DNA of 64,000 nucleotides. It comes from Sphingomonadaceae bacterium. Lineage in GTDB: Bacteria > Pseudomonadota > Alphaproteobacteria > Sphingomonadales > Sphingomonadaceae. The notes beneath the pieces were generated by a model. That model saw only the letters and a program-made list of their open reading frames with translations. It had not been told where the DNA came from and made no database searches. The stretch covers positions 1 to 64,000 of the forward strand of contig JANYGC010000114.1 of NCBI GenBank assembly GCA_025359425.1. Direction: 5' to 3'. How positions within the stretch are numbered: position 1 is the first letter of the stretch; each line of letters begins with the position of its first letter. Below are positions 51,940 through 61,469 of this stretch, one piece after another. The translations under genes were made by a program, and so were the position numbers.

Positions 51940-52686
51940 ATGCTGCAACGATTGTGGGTGGCGGCGATGGCCGTGCTGCTGCTTGGCGGCTGCGGCCGCG
52001 GCGACGAGGATTTTACCGTGCGGGTGGCGCGCCCGCCCGAGCGGGTGATGCAGGAACTCGGCCACGCTGGCCTCGACGGCGAGGTCAGCGGGCATTTTCC
52101 GGGGCTAAAGGTCGAGCGGAGCGAACCGGCCACGAACGAAGTGCTTTACACCATTCCCGGCGACAGCAATTTTCCAGCAGCGATCCATTTGACATTCGAG
52201 GCGGTGGACGGCGGCAAGGAAACCGTGGTCCACGCTGCGGTCGACGTCCCTGCAGTGAAGGTCTCGCTCAAAGGCCAATCAAAGGTCATCAGCGAATTCA
52301 AGGTCGAGACCGTGCTGCGCCAACTGGTCGAGAAGGTCGGTAAAAGGCTCGAAGAGGGCAGCGATACCGTGGCTGAACGCAAGGAGATGTCGCAGCTCCT
52401 GACCGGGCTGGCAGTGGTAACCAATTCGAAGCAGCTCAGACTCGCACTCGACATGGAAAAAAGCCCCGACTGGTATCAGGGCGGTTTCGGTTCGTGGTAT
52501 GATGGCGACGACCGTGGCTACGGCGCCGGACAAGGCTATGGCAACGCAGCTGTTGGCGAAGACCCGGAGGTCGCCGTGCGCGAACAGGAATACAGGGAAA
52601 AGGAGCGCACCGCCCAGGCTGCAGCGCCGATGAACGATGCCGAGGGCGATGACGCCCGCGGCTCCCGGACCACGTCCCAGGAATAA
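51940..52686 (+). CDS. Lipoprotein of unknown function (first of a pair)
   Basis: A 248-aa protein with signal peptide and lipobox (AVLLLGGC). The N-terminal ~90 mature residues look like a beta-rich domain (FTVRVARPPERVMQELGHAG, HLTFEAVDGGKETVVHAAVD). A helical part follows (VLRQLVEKVGKRLEEGSDTVAERKEM), then a Gly/Tyr/Asp-rich low-complexity stretch (WYDGDDRGYGAGQGYGN) and a charged tail. I recognise no domain. The next gene, 4 bases on, encodes a second lipoprotein with a similar opening domain (NYQFNIPVTQVAAKLVEL), suggesting a duplicated and diverged pair. Confidence 0.8.
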   Translation: MLQRLWVAAMAVLLLGGCGRGDEDFTVRVARPPERVMQELGHAGLDGEVSGHFPGLKVERSEPATNEVLYTIPGDSNFPAAIHLTFEAVDGGKETVVHAAVDVPAVKVSLKGQSKVISEFKVETVLRQLVEKVGKRLEEGSDTVAERKEMSQLLTGLAVVTNSKQLRLALDMEKSPDWYQGGFGSWYDGDDRGYGAGQGYGNAAVGEDPEVAVREQEYREKERTAQAAAPMNDAEGDDARGSRTTSQE

Positions 52687-52690
52687 GCTG

Positions 52691-53296
52691 GTGCCTCGGG
52701 TCCTGTTCGCATTCTTTGCCGCGTTGGTGCTGGCGGCCTGCGGGCACAGTGAGCCCGAGCCGCTGGCCAACTACCAATTCAACATTCCGGTCACGCAGGT
52801 AGCCGCCAAATTGGTGGAGCTCACCGATGCACATTCCTCGCTGAGCCGGATTGCAATGCGCCGCCCGCCGCTCGATGTCAGGAGTACCCTCAGCAATGGC
52901 ACCGGACTGGTAACGATCGCAGTGCCCGGCGGCGGCGGGAAGCGCGCGGTCACCCTGACCTTCACCCTCACGCCCTATCTGGACGGCAAGTACACCATGG
53001 CCGCGCTGTCGATGGATGCGCCCGATGCCGAGGAAATTGACCTTGGCGCCAATCGTTATGCAGGTGCGAAGAGCCTCGGCAAGGCCTTTGGTGAGGCACT
53101 CGGCACGCTCGCGAACAAGGTCAATGCCCCGTACTACCAGAACGACCCGGCGCGGCGGTTCGGGCGGTTGTTCGACCTTGCAGCGGCGCTCGACGATCCT
53201 GCCCTGCGCGCCCGCGTTATCAGCCGCGGCCAGCAAGCGGGCAGTGTCGACTTCCTGTTCTTTGACCATCCGCCCGAGAGCGAGTTCGACGAGTAG
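52691..53296 (+). CDS. Lipoprotein of unknown function (second of a pair)
   Basis: A 201-aa protein starting at GTG 52691 (VPRVLFAFFAALVLAAC), with AGGA about 8 bases upstream; the earlier track start would overlap the previous gene. The lipobox is LVLAAC. Middle part: GTGLVTIAVPGGGGKRAVTLTFTLTPYLDG reads as beta strands. The C-terminal half is helical (AKSLGKAFGEALGTLANKV, GRLFDLAAALDDPAL). It resembles nothing I can name. It converges on the quinone oxidoreductase gene. Confidence 0.75.
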   Translation: MPRVLFAFFAALVLAACGHSEPEPLANYQFNIPVTQVAAKLVELTDAHSSLSRIAMRRPPLDVRSTLSNGTGLVTIAVPGGGGKRAVTLTFTLTPYLDGKYTMAALSMDAPDAEEIDLGANRYAGAKSLGKAFGEALGTLANKVNAPYYQNDPARRFGRLFDLAAALDDPALRARVISRGQQAGSVDFLFFDHPPESEFDE

Positions 53297-53311
53297 CCCG
53301 GCCGCCTCGCG

Positions 53312-54316
53312 TCAACCCACCGCCAGCACGATCTTGCCGATGTGGCTGCCCGCTTCCATCCGCGCATGCGCGGCGGCGGCCTCGGCCAGCGGGAAAGTCT
53401 GGTCCATCACCGGGCGCAGCACCCCGCCGGTTATCAAAGGCCATGCCAGGGCGCGGATTTCCTGCGCGAGCAAGGCCTTGAACTGGTTCGAGCGCGGACG
53501 CAGCGTCGATCCGGTCAGGGTCAGGCGGCGGCGCATCACCTCGGCCATGTTGATCGTCGCCTGCAAGCCGCCCTGCACCGCGATGGTGACATGGCGGCCA
53601 TCGTCGACAAGGCATTTGAGGTTGCGCATCACATAGTCGCCCGCGACCATGTCGAGCACGATCTGCACCCCCTGCCCGCCGGTAATCCGCGCCACTTCCT
53701 CGACGAAATCGCTCGCCTTGTAGTCGATCGCATGATCCGCACCGATCCGCAGCGCTGCCGCACATTTGTCCGCGCCGCCGCAAGTGACGATCACCGTCAG
53801 CCCGAACGCTTTGCCCAGCATGATCGCCATCGACCCGATCCCGCTGGTGCCGCCGTGGACCAGCAGCGCCTCACCCTCCTTGGCCCAGCCGCGTTCGAAC
53901 ACGTTGTGCCACACGGTGAACAGCGTTTCGGGCAAGGCGGCGGCCGACGCGAGCGGCAGGTCGTCCGGCACAACGAGGCAAAGATCGGCACAGGCGAGGC
54001 AATACTGGGCATATCCACCGCCTGAAACAAGCGCACAGACCTTTTGGCCGAGTAGGGCCGGATCGGCGCCTTCGCCCAACGCAACAACCTCGCCCGCAAT
54101 CTCGAGCCCGGGGATCGGCGAGGCGCCCGGCGGGGGTGGGTAGAATCCCTGTCGCTGGATCACGTCAGGGCGATTGACCCCCGCGAACGCGACCCTGATC
54201 AGCACCTCGCCCGGGCCCGGGCGCGGCACCGGCGCATCGGCCAGTCGCAACACTTCGGGTCCACCGGGCGCGTCGAATCCCGCGACCTTCATAGTTTCGG
54301 CAATAATATCAGCCAT
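53312..54316 (-). CDS. NAD(P)H:quinone oxidoreductase (PIG3-like, MDR family)
   Basis: A 334-aa zinc-free medium-chain dehydrogenase/reductase. The start ATG 54316 (MADIIAETMKVAGF) has AGGGG 7 bases upstream; the 446-aa track ORF is read-through. VLIRVAFAGVNRPDVIQRQGFYPPPPGASPIPGLEIAGEV is the PIG3-type N-terminal part; ALLVHGGTSGIGSMAIMLGKAFG is the Rossmann loop. It probably reduces quinones or quinone-like electrophiles with NADPH. Confidence 0.9.
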   Translation of the reverse strand: MADIIAETMKVAGFDAPGGPEVLRLADAPVPRPGPGEVLIRVAFAGVNRPDVIQRQGFYPPPPGASPIPGLEIAGEVVALGEGADPALLGQKVCALVSGGGYAQYCLACADLCLVVPDDLPLASAAALPETLFTVWHNVFERGWAKEGEALLVHGGTSGIGSMAIMLGKAFGLTVIVTCGGADKCAAALRIGADHAIDYKASDFVEEVARITGGQGVQIVLDMVAGDYVMRNLKCLVDDGRHVTIAVQGGLQATINMAEVMRRRLTLTGSTLRPRSNQFKALLAQEIRALAWPLITGGVLRPVMDQTFPLAEAAAAHARMEAGSHIGKIVLAVG

Positions 54317-54409
54317 TTGCAAACCCCTGTTGCACGCGGGCCACTGTTGCACAGCCCTAGCGTCCAGGCGTGTTGACAGCAAGGCCGTCCGGTCCGATTC
54401 TGACCCGTA

Positions 54410-54610
54410 ATGGATGATGACCTCCCCCGAGCCAAGGTCGACGCCGCCGGCCTGCTTTCCGCGGAAAGCCTCGATCCCTATTCGCTGGGCGAGCTGGGCG
54501 AACGGATCGCTTTGCTCGAAGCCGAAGTGGCCCGGATCAAGGCTCACCGCGACAAGGCCGCAGCGCACCGGGCCGCTGCCGACATGCTGTTCGGGGGCAA
54601 ATCGGCCTGA
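54410..54610 (+). CDS. DUF1192 family small protein
   Basis: A 66-aa protein (MDDDLPRAKVDAAGLLSAES). The core YSLGELGERIALLEAEVARIKAHRDKAAAHRAAA is a short coiled coil that defines DUF1192, a mainly alphaproteobacterial family without known function. It lies alone between the quinone oxidoreductase gene and clpA on the plus strand. Confidence 0.85.
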   Translation: MDDDLPRAKVDAAGLLSAESLDPYSLGELGERIALLEAEVARIKAHRDKAAAHRAAADMLFGGKSA

Positions 54611-54648
54611 TGGAGCGGTCCCGGCCTTTTCGCCGCCACATCGGCTTC

Positions 54649-54672
54649 CCATATAGGTCAGGCCATATAGGT
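54649..54672 (+). promoter_or_regulatory. Direct repeat CCATATAGGT upstream of clpA
   Basis: CCATATAGGT occurs at 54649-54658 and at 54663-54672, 14 bases apart. CCCATATA also resembles the -10 region of heat-shock (sigma-32) promoters in alphaproteobacteria; a matching -35 is not clear (CTTTTC lies 16 bases upstream). It ends ~85 bases before clpA. Confidence 0.35.
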
Positions 54673-54756
54673 TTGGTTAACCACACCGCTTCATATTCTC
54701 CGGCAGTGCCAAATTCACCAGGCGGAGCGCTTATCCCTCTTTTGAGAGACCACTAG

Positions 54757-57147
54757 ATGCCCAGTTTCGCCCAGAGCCTTGAAAAGACGCTGCACGCCGC
54801 GCTCGCCAATGCGTCCGAGCGCAGTCACGAGTATGCGACGCTGGAGCACCTGCTGCTCGCGCTGATCGACGATCCCGATGCGATGCTGGTGATGGAAGCC
54901 TGCGGAGTTGATCTTGCCGAACTGGGTGAGGTGGTGAAGCAGTATCTCGACCAGGAATACCAGTCACTCAAAACGCAGGAGAAGGGCGATCCTTCGCCCA
55001 CCGCGGGGTTCCAGCGGGTGATCCAGCGCGCCATCCTGCATGTGCAATCGTCGGGCAAGGATACCGTGACCGGCGCCAACGTGCTGGTCGCGCTGTTCTC
55101 CGAGCGTGACAGCTATGCGGTCTATTTCCTCCAGCAGCAGGACATGACCCGGCTCGACGCGGTGAGCTATATCAGCCACGGGATCGGCAAGGGCGGCAAG
55201 CGAATCGAGGATCGCACCCCCAAGGGGATCGAGGCCGAAACCCCGCAGGCCGAGGAAAAGACCGCGAGCAAGGACAGCAAGAAAGATTCCGCGCTCGACC
55301 AGTTCTGCGTCAACCTCAACGAGAAGGCGCTGGCCGGCAAGATCGATCCGCTGATCGGGCGCGGTCCCGAGGTCGATCGCACGATCCAGATCCTGTGCCG
55401 CCGATCGAAGAACAACCCGCTCTATGTCGGCGACCCTGGCGTCGGCAAAACCGCCATCGCCGAGGGCCTCGCGCGCAAGATCATCGAAGGCGATGTCCCC
55501 GAGGTGCTGACGGCTGCGGTGATCTATTCGCTCGACATGGGCGCGCTGCTCGCCGGCACGCGCTATCGCGGCGATTTTGAGGAGCGGCTCAAGCAGGTCG
55601 TCAGCGAGCTTGAGAAGATGCCCGACGCGGTGCTGTTCATCGACGAGATCCACACCGTGATCGGTGCGGGGGCGACCAGCGGCGGGGCGATGGATGCCTC
55701 CAACCTGCTTAAACCTGCGCTGAGCGGCGGGACGATCCGCTGCATCGGCTCGACCACCTACAAGGAATTCCGCAACCACTTCGAAAAGGACCGCGCACTG
55801 CTGCGCCGGTTCCAGAAGATCGACGTCAACGAACCCACGGTCGAAGACACGATCAAGATCCTCAAGGGGCTGCGCAGCGCCTTCGAGGAACACCACAAGG
55901 TCAAGTACACCCCCGAGGCGATCAAGACCGCGGTCGAACTATCGGCGCGCTACATCAACGACCGCAAGTTACCCGACAAGGCGATCGACGTGATCGACGA
56001 GGTCGGCGCCATGCAGATGCTGGTGCCGCCAAGCAAGCGCAAGAAGATCATCACCGCGCGCGAGATCGAGATGGTGATCGCCACGATGGCGCGAATTCCG
56101 CCCAAATCGGTATCGTCGGATGACCGCCAGGCGCTCGAACATCTCAGCCGCGACCTGAAACGGGTCGTGTTCGGACAGGACCAGGCAATCGAAGTCCTGG
56201 CGAGCGCAATGAAGCTCAGCCGGGCCGGGCTGCGCGATCCCGAAAAGCCGATCGGCTCGTTCCTGTTTTCGGGCCCCACTGGTGTCGGCAAGACCGAGGT
56301 CGCCAAACAGCTTGCCAGCATCATGGGGATCCCGATCCAGCGCTTCGATATGTCCGAGTACATGGAACGCCATTCGGTCAGCCGGCTGATCGGCGCGCCT
56401 CCGGGCTATGTCGGCTACGATCAGGGCGGCTTGCTCACCGATGCGATCGATCAGCAGCCGCACTGCGTGCTGCTGCTCGACGAGATCGAGAAGGCCCACC
56501 CCGACCTGTTCAATATCCTGTTGCAGGTGATGGACAACGGGCGGTTGACCGATCACCACGGCAAAACGGTCGATTTCCGCAACGTCGTGCTGATCATGAC
56601 CACCAATGCCGGGGCGAGCGACATGGCGCGAAATGGCATCGGCTTCGGCGACGTATCGAAGGCCGATGCCGGCGACGAGGCGGTCAAGCGCATGTTCAGT
56701 CCCGAATTCCGCAACCGGCTCGATGCGATCGTGCCGTTCGCTTACCTTGGCACCGAGGTGATCGCGCGGGTGGTCGAGAAGTTCGTGCTCCAGCTCGAAC
56801 TGCAGCTGGCCGACCAGAATGTCCACATCCAGTTCGACAGCGATGCCCGCGAATGGCTGGGCGCGCGCGGCTATGACAGGATGTTCGGCGCACGGCCGAT
56901 GGCGCGGCTGATCCAGGACAAGGTCAAGCAACCACTTGCCGAAGAGCTGCTGTTCGGCAAGCTGCGCCACGGCGGCGAGGTGCATGTTTCAGTCAAGGAC
57001 GGCGGGCTGTCGTTCGAGCTGGCCCCGGCCCCGCCGAAACTCGATCGCAAAGCCAAGAAGGCCGTTGCCGATGCGGCGGCGGAAAAGGCCAAACCAAAGC
57101 GCAAGCCCAAAGCTGCGCCCGAGACGAGCGGCGATAGCAGCGAATAA
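54757..57147 (+). CDS. clpA: ATP-dependent Clp protease ATP-binding subunit ClpA
   Basis: ClpA (796 aa) is the AAA+ unfoldase that feeds ClpP. The order is an N-terminal Clp repeat domain (1-145: [32 protein letters not shown]), a linker rich in Lys/Glu, D1 with Walker [14 protein letters not shown] and Walker [15 protein letters not shown], and D2 with [13 protein letters not shown] and [21 protein letters not shown] supplies the IGF loop that docks on ClpP. The C-terminus is extended by a Lys/Ala-rich tail ([21 protein letters not shown]). The usual upstream clpS is not in the window. Confidence 0.96.
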   Translation: MPSFAQSLEKTLHAALANASERSHEYATLEHLLLALIDDPDAMLVMEACGVDLAELGEVVKQYLDQEYQSLKTQEKGDPSPTAGFQRVIQRAILHVQSSGKDTVTGANVLVALFSERDSYAVYFLQQQDMTRLDAVSYISHGIGKGGKRIEDRTPKGIEAETPQAEEKTASKDSKKDSALDQFCVNLNEKALAGKIDPLIGRGPEVDRTIQILCRRSKNNPLYVGDPGVGKTAIAEGLARKIIEGDVPEVLTAAVIYSLDMGALLAGTRYRGDFEERLKQVVSELEKMPDAVLFIDEIHTVIGAGATSGGAMDASNLLKPALSGGTIRCIGSTTYKEFRNHFEKDRALLRRFQKIDVNEPTVEDTIKILKGLRSAFEEHHKVKYTPEAIKTAVELSARYINDRKLPDKAIDVIDEVGAMQMLVPPSKRKKIITAREIEMVIATMARIPPKSVSSDDRQALEHLSRDLKRVVFGQDQAIEVLASAMKLSRAGLRDPEKPIGSFLFSGPTGVGKTEVAKQLASIMGIPIQRFDMSEYMERHSVSRLIGAPPGYVGYDQGGLLTDAIDQQPHCVLLLDEIEKAHPDLFNILLQVMDNGRLTDHHGKTVDFRNVVLIMTTNAGASDMARNGIGFGDVSKADAGDEAVKRMFSPEFRNRLDAIVPFAYLGTEVIARVVEKFVLQLELQLADQNVHIQFDSDAREWLGARGYDRMFGARPMARLIQDKVKQPLAEELLFGKLRHGGEVHVSVKDGGLSFELAPAPPKLDRKAKKAVADAAAEKAKPKRKPKAAPETSGDSSE

Positions 57148-57188
57148 CATTTGGCTCGCGGCCTGAATGCGCGTCTAGGATCCAGGCC

Positions 57189-58424
57189 GTGAAGCCCAAA
57201 CTGCTTACCACCCTTCCTGAGACTACCCCGGCAGTGCTTGGCGCGGACTTGCTTGCCGGGTTGACCGTGGCGATGGTCGCGATCCCGCTGAGCATCGCGA
57301 TTGCGATTGCTTCGGGCGCACCGCCCGCGACCGGGCTGATCACCGCAATCATCGGCGGTTTTCTGATCTCGCTGCTGGGCGGCAGCCGGGTTCAGATCGG
57401 CGGCCCAACCGGGGCCTTCATTGTCGTCGTCTATGGGGTAATTGCTGCCCACGGATACGACGGCCTGGTGCTGGCCACGCTGTTGGCAGGCGCAATCCTG
57501 CTACTGGGCGGCGTGCTGCGCGCGGGCAACCTGATTGCCCATGTCCCAGAGGCAGTGGTCAACGGCTTCACCATCGGCATCGCCTTGATCATAGCCGCCA
57601 GCCAGATCAATGACCTGCTGGGGCTCGGTATGGCAAAAGTCCCTGCCGATTTCATTGAAAAGGTGCCTGCACTGTGGGCCGCCCGCGGAAACGCAAACTG
57701 GTCTGCGCTGGCGCTGGGGCTCGCAACGCTGTTGGGCATTGTCGCGCTGCGGCGGGCATTTCCGCGCTGGCCCGGGTTGATCGCCGCGATGGCTCTGGCC
57801 TCACTGGCGGTGGTGCTGTGGCACTTGCCGGTCGATACGGTCCAGTCGCGCTATGGCGAATTGCCCAGCCATCTGCCGCTTCCCGCGTTGCCCGCAATGT
57901 CCGCCGCGCGGCTGCTGGAACTGCTCCCTTCAGCGCTGACGATCGCCTTCCTCGCCGCAATCGAATCGCTACTTTCGGCGATGGTCGCCGACCGCATGAT
58001 CGAAAGCCGCCACCGCCCCAATGCCGAACTGCTGGCGCAGGGCGCCGCCAATATCGGCTCGGCGCTGTTTGGCGGACTGCCGGCGACCGGCGCCATCGCC
58101 CGGACCGCAACCAATGTGCGCGCCGGCGGCAAGACCCCGCTCGCCGGGATATTCCACGCGCTGATCATCCTGCTGGTGATGCTGCTCGCCGCACCGCTCG
58201 CAGGTTACCTGGCGATGCCCGCACTGGCCGCGCTGCTGCTGGTCACCGCCTGGAACATGAGCGAGCCGGACAAGTGGCGCGGGTACTGGCGGACCCCGGT
58301 TAGCGAGCGGGCTTTGCTGCTGGTCACGTTGCTGCTCACCGTGCTGACCAGCCTCACTATCGCAATCGGCGTGGGTGTCGCGCTGGGGCTGGCCCTGCGC
58401 GGCTGGGAGAGGTGGCAGCGCTAA
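57189..58424 (+). CDS. SulP-family anion transporter lacking a STAS domain
   Basis: A 411-aa inner-membrane transporter with a GTG start. The SulP core is clear: LLAGLTVAMVAIPLSIAIAIASGAPPATGLITAIIGG, GGSRVQIGGPTGAFIVVVYGV, and ESLLSAMVADRMIESRHRPNAELLAQGAANIGSALFGGLPATGAIARTATN. It ends after the last helix (LTIAIGVGVALGLALRGWERW), so the C-terminal STAS domain found in most members is missing. Substrates could be sulfate, bicarbonate or other anions. The gamma-carbonic-anhydrase gene close by makes bicarbonate an attractive guess. Its stop overlaps that of the DUF167 gene. Confidence 0.9.
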   Translation: MKPKLLTTLPETTPAVLGADLLAGLTVAMVAIPLSIAIAIASGAPPATGLITAIIGGFLISLLGGSRVQIGGPTGAFIVVVYGVIAAHGYDGLVLATLLAGAILLLGGVLRAGNLIAHVPEAVVNGFTIGIALIIAASQINDLLGLGMAKVPADFIEKVPALWAARGNANWSALALGLATLLGIVALRRAFPRWPGLIAAMALASLAVVLWHLPVDTVQSRYGELPSHLPLPALPAMSAARLLELLPSALTIAFLAAIESLLSAMVADRMIESRHRPNAELLAQGAANIGSALFGGLPATGAIARTATNVRAGGKTPLAGIFHALIILLVMLLAAPLAGYLAMPALAALLLVTAWNMSEPDKWRGYWRTPVSERALLLVTLLLTVLTSLTIAIGVGVALGLALRGWERWQR

Positions 58425-58700
58425 TCCAGCTGTACCAGCTTGTCCCGCGCGCTCGCACCGCGCAGGAGGCTAAGCCGCGACGGCGCCGTGCCAAGCGCCT
58501 GCGCCACCAGTTCGAGCACCGCCTTGTTCGCCGCACCTTCGTCCGGCTTGGCGCGCACCCTGACCAGCACCACGCCCTGCCCCCAATTCGATCCCCTCGC
58601 TGTGCGCGCCCGGCGTTACCCGCAGCGCCAACCTCCCGTGCGAATCGGCTAGTGTGCGGATTGCGGCGGCGGGCGGAAATTCAACTTTCGGCCGAGCCAT
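58421..58700 (-). pseudogene. DUF167 (YggU-like) gene with an internal frameshift
   Basis: The first part (MARPKVEFPPAAAIRTL to LALRVTPGAHSEGIELGAG) is in one frame. From about 58574 the family sequence continues only in the +1-shifted frame as VVLVRVRAKPDEGAANKAVLELVAQALG and LSLLRGASARDKLVQLD, stopping at 58421. VRVRAKPDEGAANKAV is the DUF167 hallmark. The break lies in GGGGGCAGGGCG on the minus strand, a run-rich spot where a single extra base would explain it. It is either a recent pseudogene or a sequencing error. It overlaps the preceding gene by 20 bases. Confidence 0.8.
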
Positions 58701-59250
58701 CAAACAGCGCCCGATGATGCCGCCCGTTCTCGACATAATGCGCCGTACCGATCCGCATCCCGACAATCGCCATCTCGTCGAGTTCACGCATGAACCGCGC
58801 TGGCCGGCCGCCCCACAGCTGACGCGGAGGAATAACCTTGCCCTCGGTCAGCATCGCTCCGGCAGCGAGCATCGCATCGCTGCCGATCCGCGCTTTGTTC
58901 ATCACCACCGCGCCGAGTCCGACGAAGGCGCGATCCTCAAGCACGCAGCCATGGACCATTGCCAGGTGGCCGATCAGTACATCCTCTCCGATTAGCAGCG
59001 GTGAGCCGTCAGGATCGCCCGGACGCGGCGGGTCGCAGTGCAACACCGAACCGTCCTGAACATTGCTGCGCGCGCCGATCACGATCCGGGTCACGTCGCC
59101 GCGCAGCACGCAATTGTACCAGATCGACGCATCCGGCCCGATCTCGACATCGCCGATGATCCGGCAGCCCGGCGCGATGAAGGCGCTGTCGTGAATGCGC
59201 GGCGCTTTGCCGTGGATGGCAACGATGGTGGTGTCAGGACGGTGGGTCAT
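58681..59250 (-). CDS. Gamma-class carbonic anhydrase-like protein
   Basis: A 189-aa left-handed beta-helix protein of hexapeptide repeats (FIAPGCRIIGDVEIGPDASIWYNCVLRGDVTRIVIGARSNVQDGSVLHCD). Zinc ligands fit SVLHCD and the HLAMVHGC segment (HxxxxH), as in Cam-type enzymes. An additional VGLGAVVMNKARIGSDAMLAAGAML stretch continues the helix. Activity as carbonic anhydrase or as a structural/transferase homologue (YrdA-like) cannot be decided. Its ATG overlaps the previous stop (TGATG). Confidence 0.9.
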   Translation of the reverse strand: MTHRPDTTIVAIHGKAPRIHDSAFIAPGCRIIGDVEIGPDASIWYNCVLRGDVTRIVIGARSNVQDGSVLHCDPPRPGDPDGSPLLIGEDVLIGHLAMVHGCVLEDRAFVGLGAVVMNKARIGSDAMLAAGAMLTEGKVIPPRQLWGGRPARFMRELDEMAIVGMRIGTAHYVENGRHHRALFDGSAES

Positions 59251-61469
59251 CAGCGCATTCCCAGAAAGTTGTGCCAGGTTACATAGGGCAAGAACGAGGC
59301 ATAGTCATCGCGCCACACGGCTGGCGCAGGCGGCCCAAGCGCGCGCCACGGCGCATCGGGATCGAGCGCTTTGATCGCCGCGATCTGCGCCGGATCGCGG
59401 CTGACCGCGACCCAGCTGGTCGCCCAGTAGTCGGTATCGCGTTGCGGATTATCGTCGCGCAGCGCAGCCGATAGCCCGCGCGCCTTGAGTTCGCCCGCCA
59501 GTGCAGGCTCAAGGTCGATGAAATTGTTCGAGATGTGGACCATCATCACGCCATGCGGGCTGAGTGCATCGAGATAAACCCCGAACGCCTCGTGGGTGAA
59601 CAGGTGCATCGGCACAGAATCGGACGAGAACGCATCGATTGCGAGCAGGTCGAAACTGCCGCGCGGGGTCTTGGCCAGTTCGAGCCGGGCATCGCCCAGC
59701 GTCACCTTGGCCTGCGGTGCGCACAGCGGGAGGTAGGTAAAGGTGCCGTTGGTCGAGAGCCGCAGCACCGCCGGATCGATTTCGAAAAAGGTCCACGGCT
59801 GGTCGCCTTGCGCAAAGCAGGCGAGCGTGCCGGTGCCGAGCCCGAGCACACCGATGCGGGCATGCGGCCCCAGCAGTTCGCGCGCATTGCCGAACACGAG
59901 TCCCGCCCCCGAGCCCGGTCCGTAATAGGCCAGCGGCGTGCGGCGGCGCATCGGGTCGGTCGATTGCTCGCCGTGCAGCGTGGTGCCGTGCAGCATCGTG
60001 CGCAGCTTGTCCTTGGGATAGGTCCGCACGGTGTAGACCCCGAAATAGCTGCGGGTGCGCAGCCCCGCGCGCGAATCGACCAGCGTATCGTACCCGCCTT
60101 GCGCCAGCATGATTGCAGTCAGGAACGATACCGCCGCCCAGCGCCACGGCACGAAAGCCAGCCCGAGCAGCGCCGCCGCCGCACCAAGCGGCCAGCGCAA
60201 GGGGCGCGAATCGACGTAGAGGTTGGCCTGATGGAGTTGCCAGACAAGCGCCGCGCCGGTGGCCAGCAGCGCGATCAACACGGCGTGGCGCAGTTCCGGT
60301 TCGATCTTTGCGAAGTGCCGCCAATCGGGCAACGCGCCGCGTGGCAAAAGCAGCGCTGCGGCGAGGATCAACAGCGGATATTCCCAAACCCAGTCGAACG
60401 CGAGCGGCGCGACGAGCGCGGTGAACACCCCGCCCAGCGCACCACCGGCCGACATTGCCAGATAAAAAGTGGTCAGTTGCTCAGGCTCGGGGCGCAAATC
60501 GTAAAGCCGGGCGTGGAGCGCGGTGCAGACGAGGAACAGCAGGACCACACTGCACACCAATGGCACCAGACCCATCCAGCCGTATGAGACCATCGCCATC
60601 CCGCCGACCGACAGCATGCCCACCCAAGCAAGCGCCGAAATGATCCGGGCTGGACCCCGCCGGTCGGCAAAGGCAACCGTGAAGCTCAGCAGGTAAACCC
60701 CGAGCGGCATCACCCAGAGCAGCGGCATGGCGAAGATATCGGTGGTGAGGTGGGTGGTAGTGGACAGCATTAGTCCCGAGGGAACCGCCGCGAGCACGAT
60801 CCACATCGCAGTCCGGCGGCGCGGAATTGGCGCAGATTGTTCTGGTGGTATCATGCTACCGGGCACGGATATTCCCCAGCGGGTTCGCGCGCACAGTGCG
60901 ATCAGCACCAAGAGGACCACATAGCCCCCACTCCACAGCCACGCCTGCTGGCGCAGCGCGAGCCATGGCTCGGCGAGCAGCGGATAGGCAATCAGTCCGC
61001 CAAAACTCCCGAGGTTCGACGCCGCATAAAGCGCCCACGGCTGCCCCGCTTGCGGATGCATGGCGTACCAGCGCTGCATCAGCGGGGCTTGAGCCGATAC
61101 CGCGAAAAACACCGGCCCGACGCTCAAGGCGAGCAGCAGCGGGACCCACCACACCTCGTTCCCCGGCGCGGCCGGAGCCAGATTGGCGAGGCTGACCGGC
61201 AGGGTCAGCGCGGCGAGCGCAAACAGCCCGAAATGGATCGCTGCCTGCCGCCGCACGGGCCAGCGCGACAGCCGGTGCGCGTAGTAATAACCGCCGAGCA
61301 GCAGCGCCTGATAGACGACCATCGCGCTGTTCCAGACGTTGGGCGCACCGCCGAGCCGGGGCAGCGCCATCCGCGCAACCATCGGCTGGACCAGAAACAA
61401 CAGGAAGCTGCCGGTCAGGATCGTGACGGCGAACAGCGTGCGCGCCGGGCGGCTGGCAGAAGCGTTCAC
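59250..61469 (-). CDS. Fused MFS-like membrane/spermidine synthase-like protein
   Basis: A 739-aa protein beginning at GTG 61469, which overlaps the GNAT stop as GTGA. The N-terminal ~440 residues form about 12 hydrophobic segments (FAVTILTGSFLLFLVQPMVARMALP; VVLLVLIALCARTRWG and others). The C-terminal ~250 residues form a methyltransferase-like fold: IGVLGLGTGTLACFAQGDQPWTFFEID, VTLGDARLELAKTP and FDLLAIDAFSSDSVPMHLFTHEAF are those of the spermidine synthase superfamily. The fusion is a known architecture with unproven function, perhaps acting on or exporting polyamine-like compounds. Confidence 0.9.
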   Translation of the reverse strand: MNASASRPARTLFAVTILTGSFLLFLVQPMVARMALPRLGGAPNVWNSAMVVYQALLLGGYYYAHRLSRWPVRRQAAIHFGLFALAALTLPVSLANLAPAAPGNEVWWVPLLLALSVGPVFFAVSAQAPLMQRWYAMHPQAGQPWALYAASNLGSFGGLIAYPLLAEPWLALRQQAWLWSGGYVVLLVLIALCARTRWGISVPGSMIPPEQSAPIPRRRTAMWIVLAAVPSGLMLSTTTHLTTDIFAMPLLWVMPLGVYLLSFTVAFADRRGPARIISALAWVGMLSVGGMAMVSYGWMGLVPLVCSVVLLFLVCTALHARLYDLRPEPEQLTTFYLAMSAGGALGGVFTALVAPLAFDWVWEYPLLILAAALLLPRGALPDWRHFAKIEPELRHAVLIALLATGAALVWQLHQANLYVDSRPLRWPLGAAAALLGLAFVPWRWAAVSFLTAIMLAQGGYDTLVDSRAGLRTRSYFGVYTVRTYPKDKLRTMLHGTTLHGEQSTDPMRRRTPLAYYGPGSGAGLVFGNARELLGPHARIGVLGLGTGTLACFAQGDQPWTFFEIDPAVLRLSTNGTFTYLPLCAPQAKVTLGDARLELAKTPRGSFDLLAIDAFSSDSVPMHLFTHEAFGVYLDALSPHGVMMVHISNNFIDLEPALAGELKARGLSAALRDDNPQRDTDYWATSWVAVSRDPAQIAAIKALDPDAPWRALGPPAPAVWRDDYASFLPYVTWHNFLGMR

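Noticed and set aside
53312-58424. Biosynthetic gene cluster around the quinone oxidoreductase, clpA and SulP.
   Set aside because: The genes are unrelated housekeeping functions with independent orientation and no core biosynthetic enzyme.
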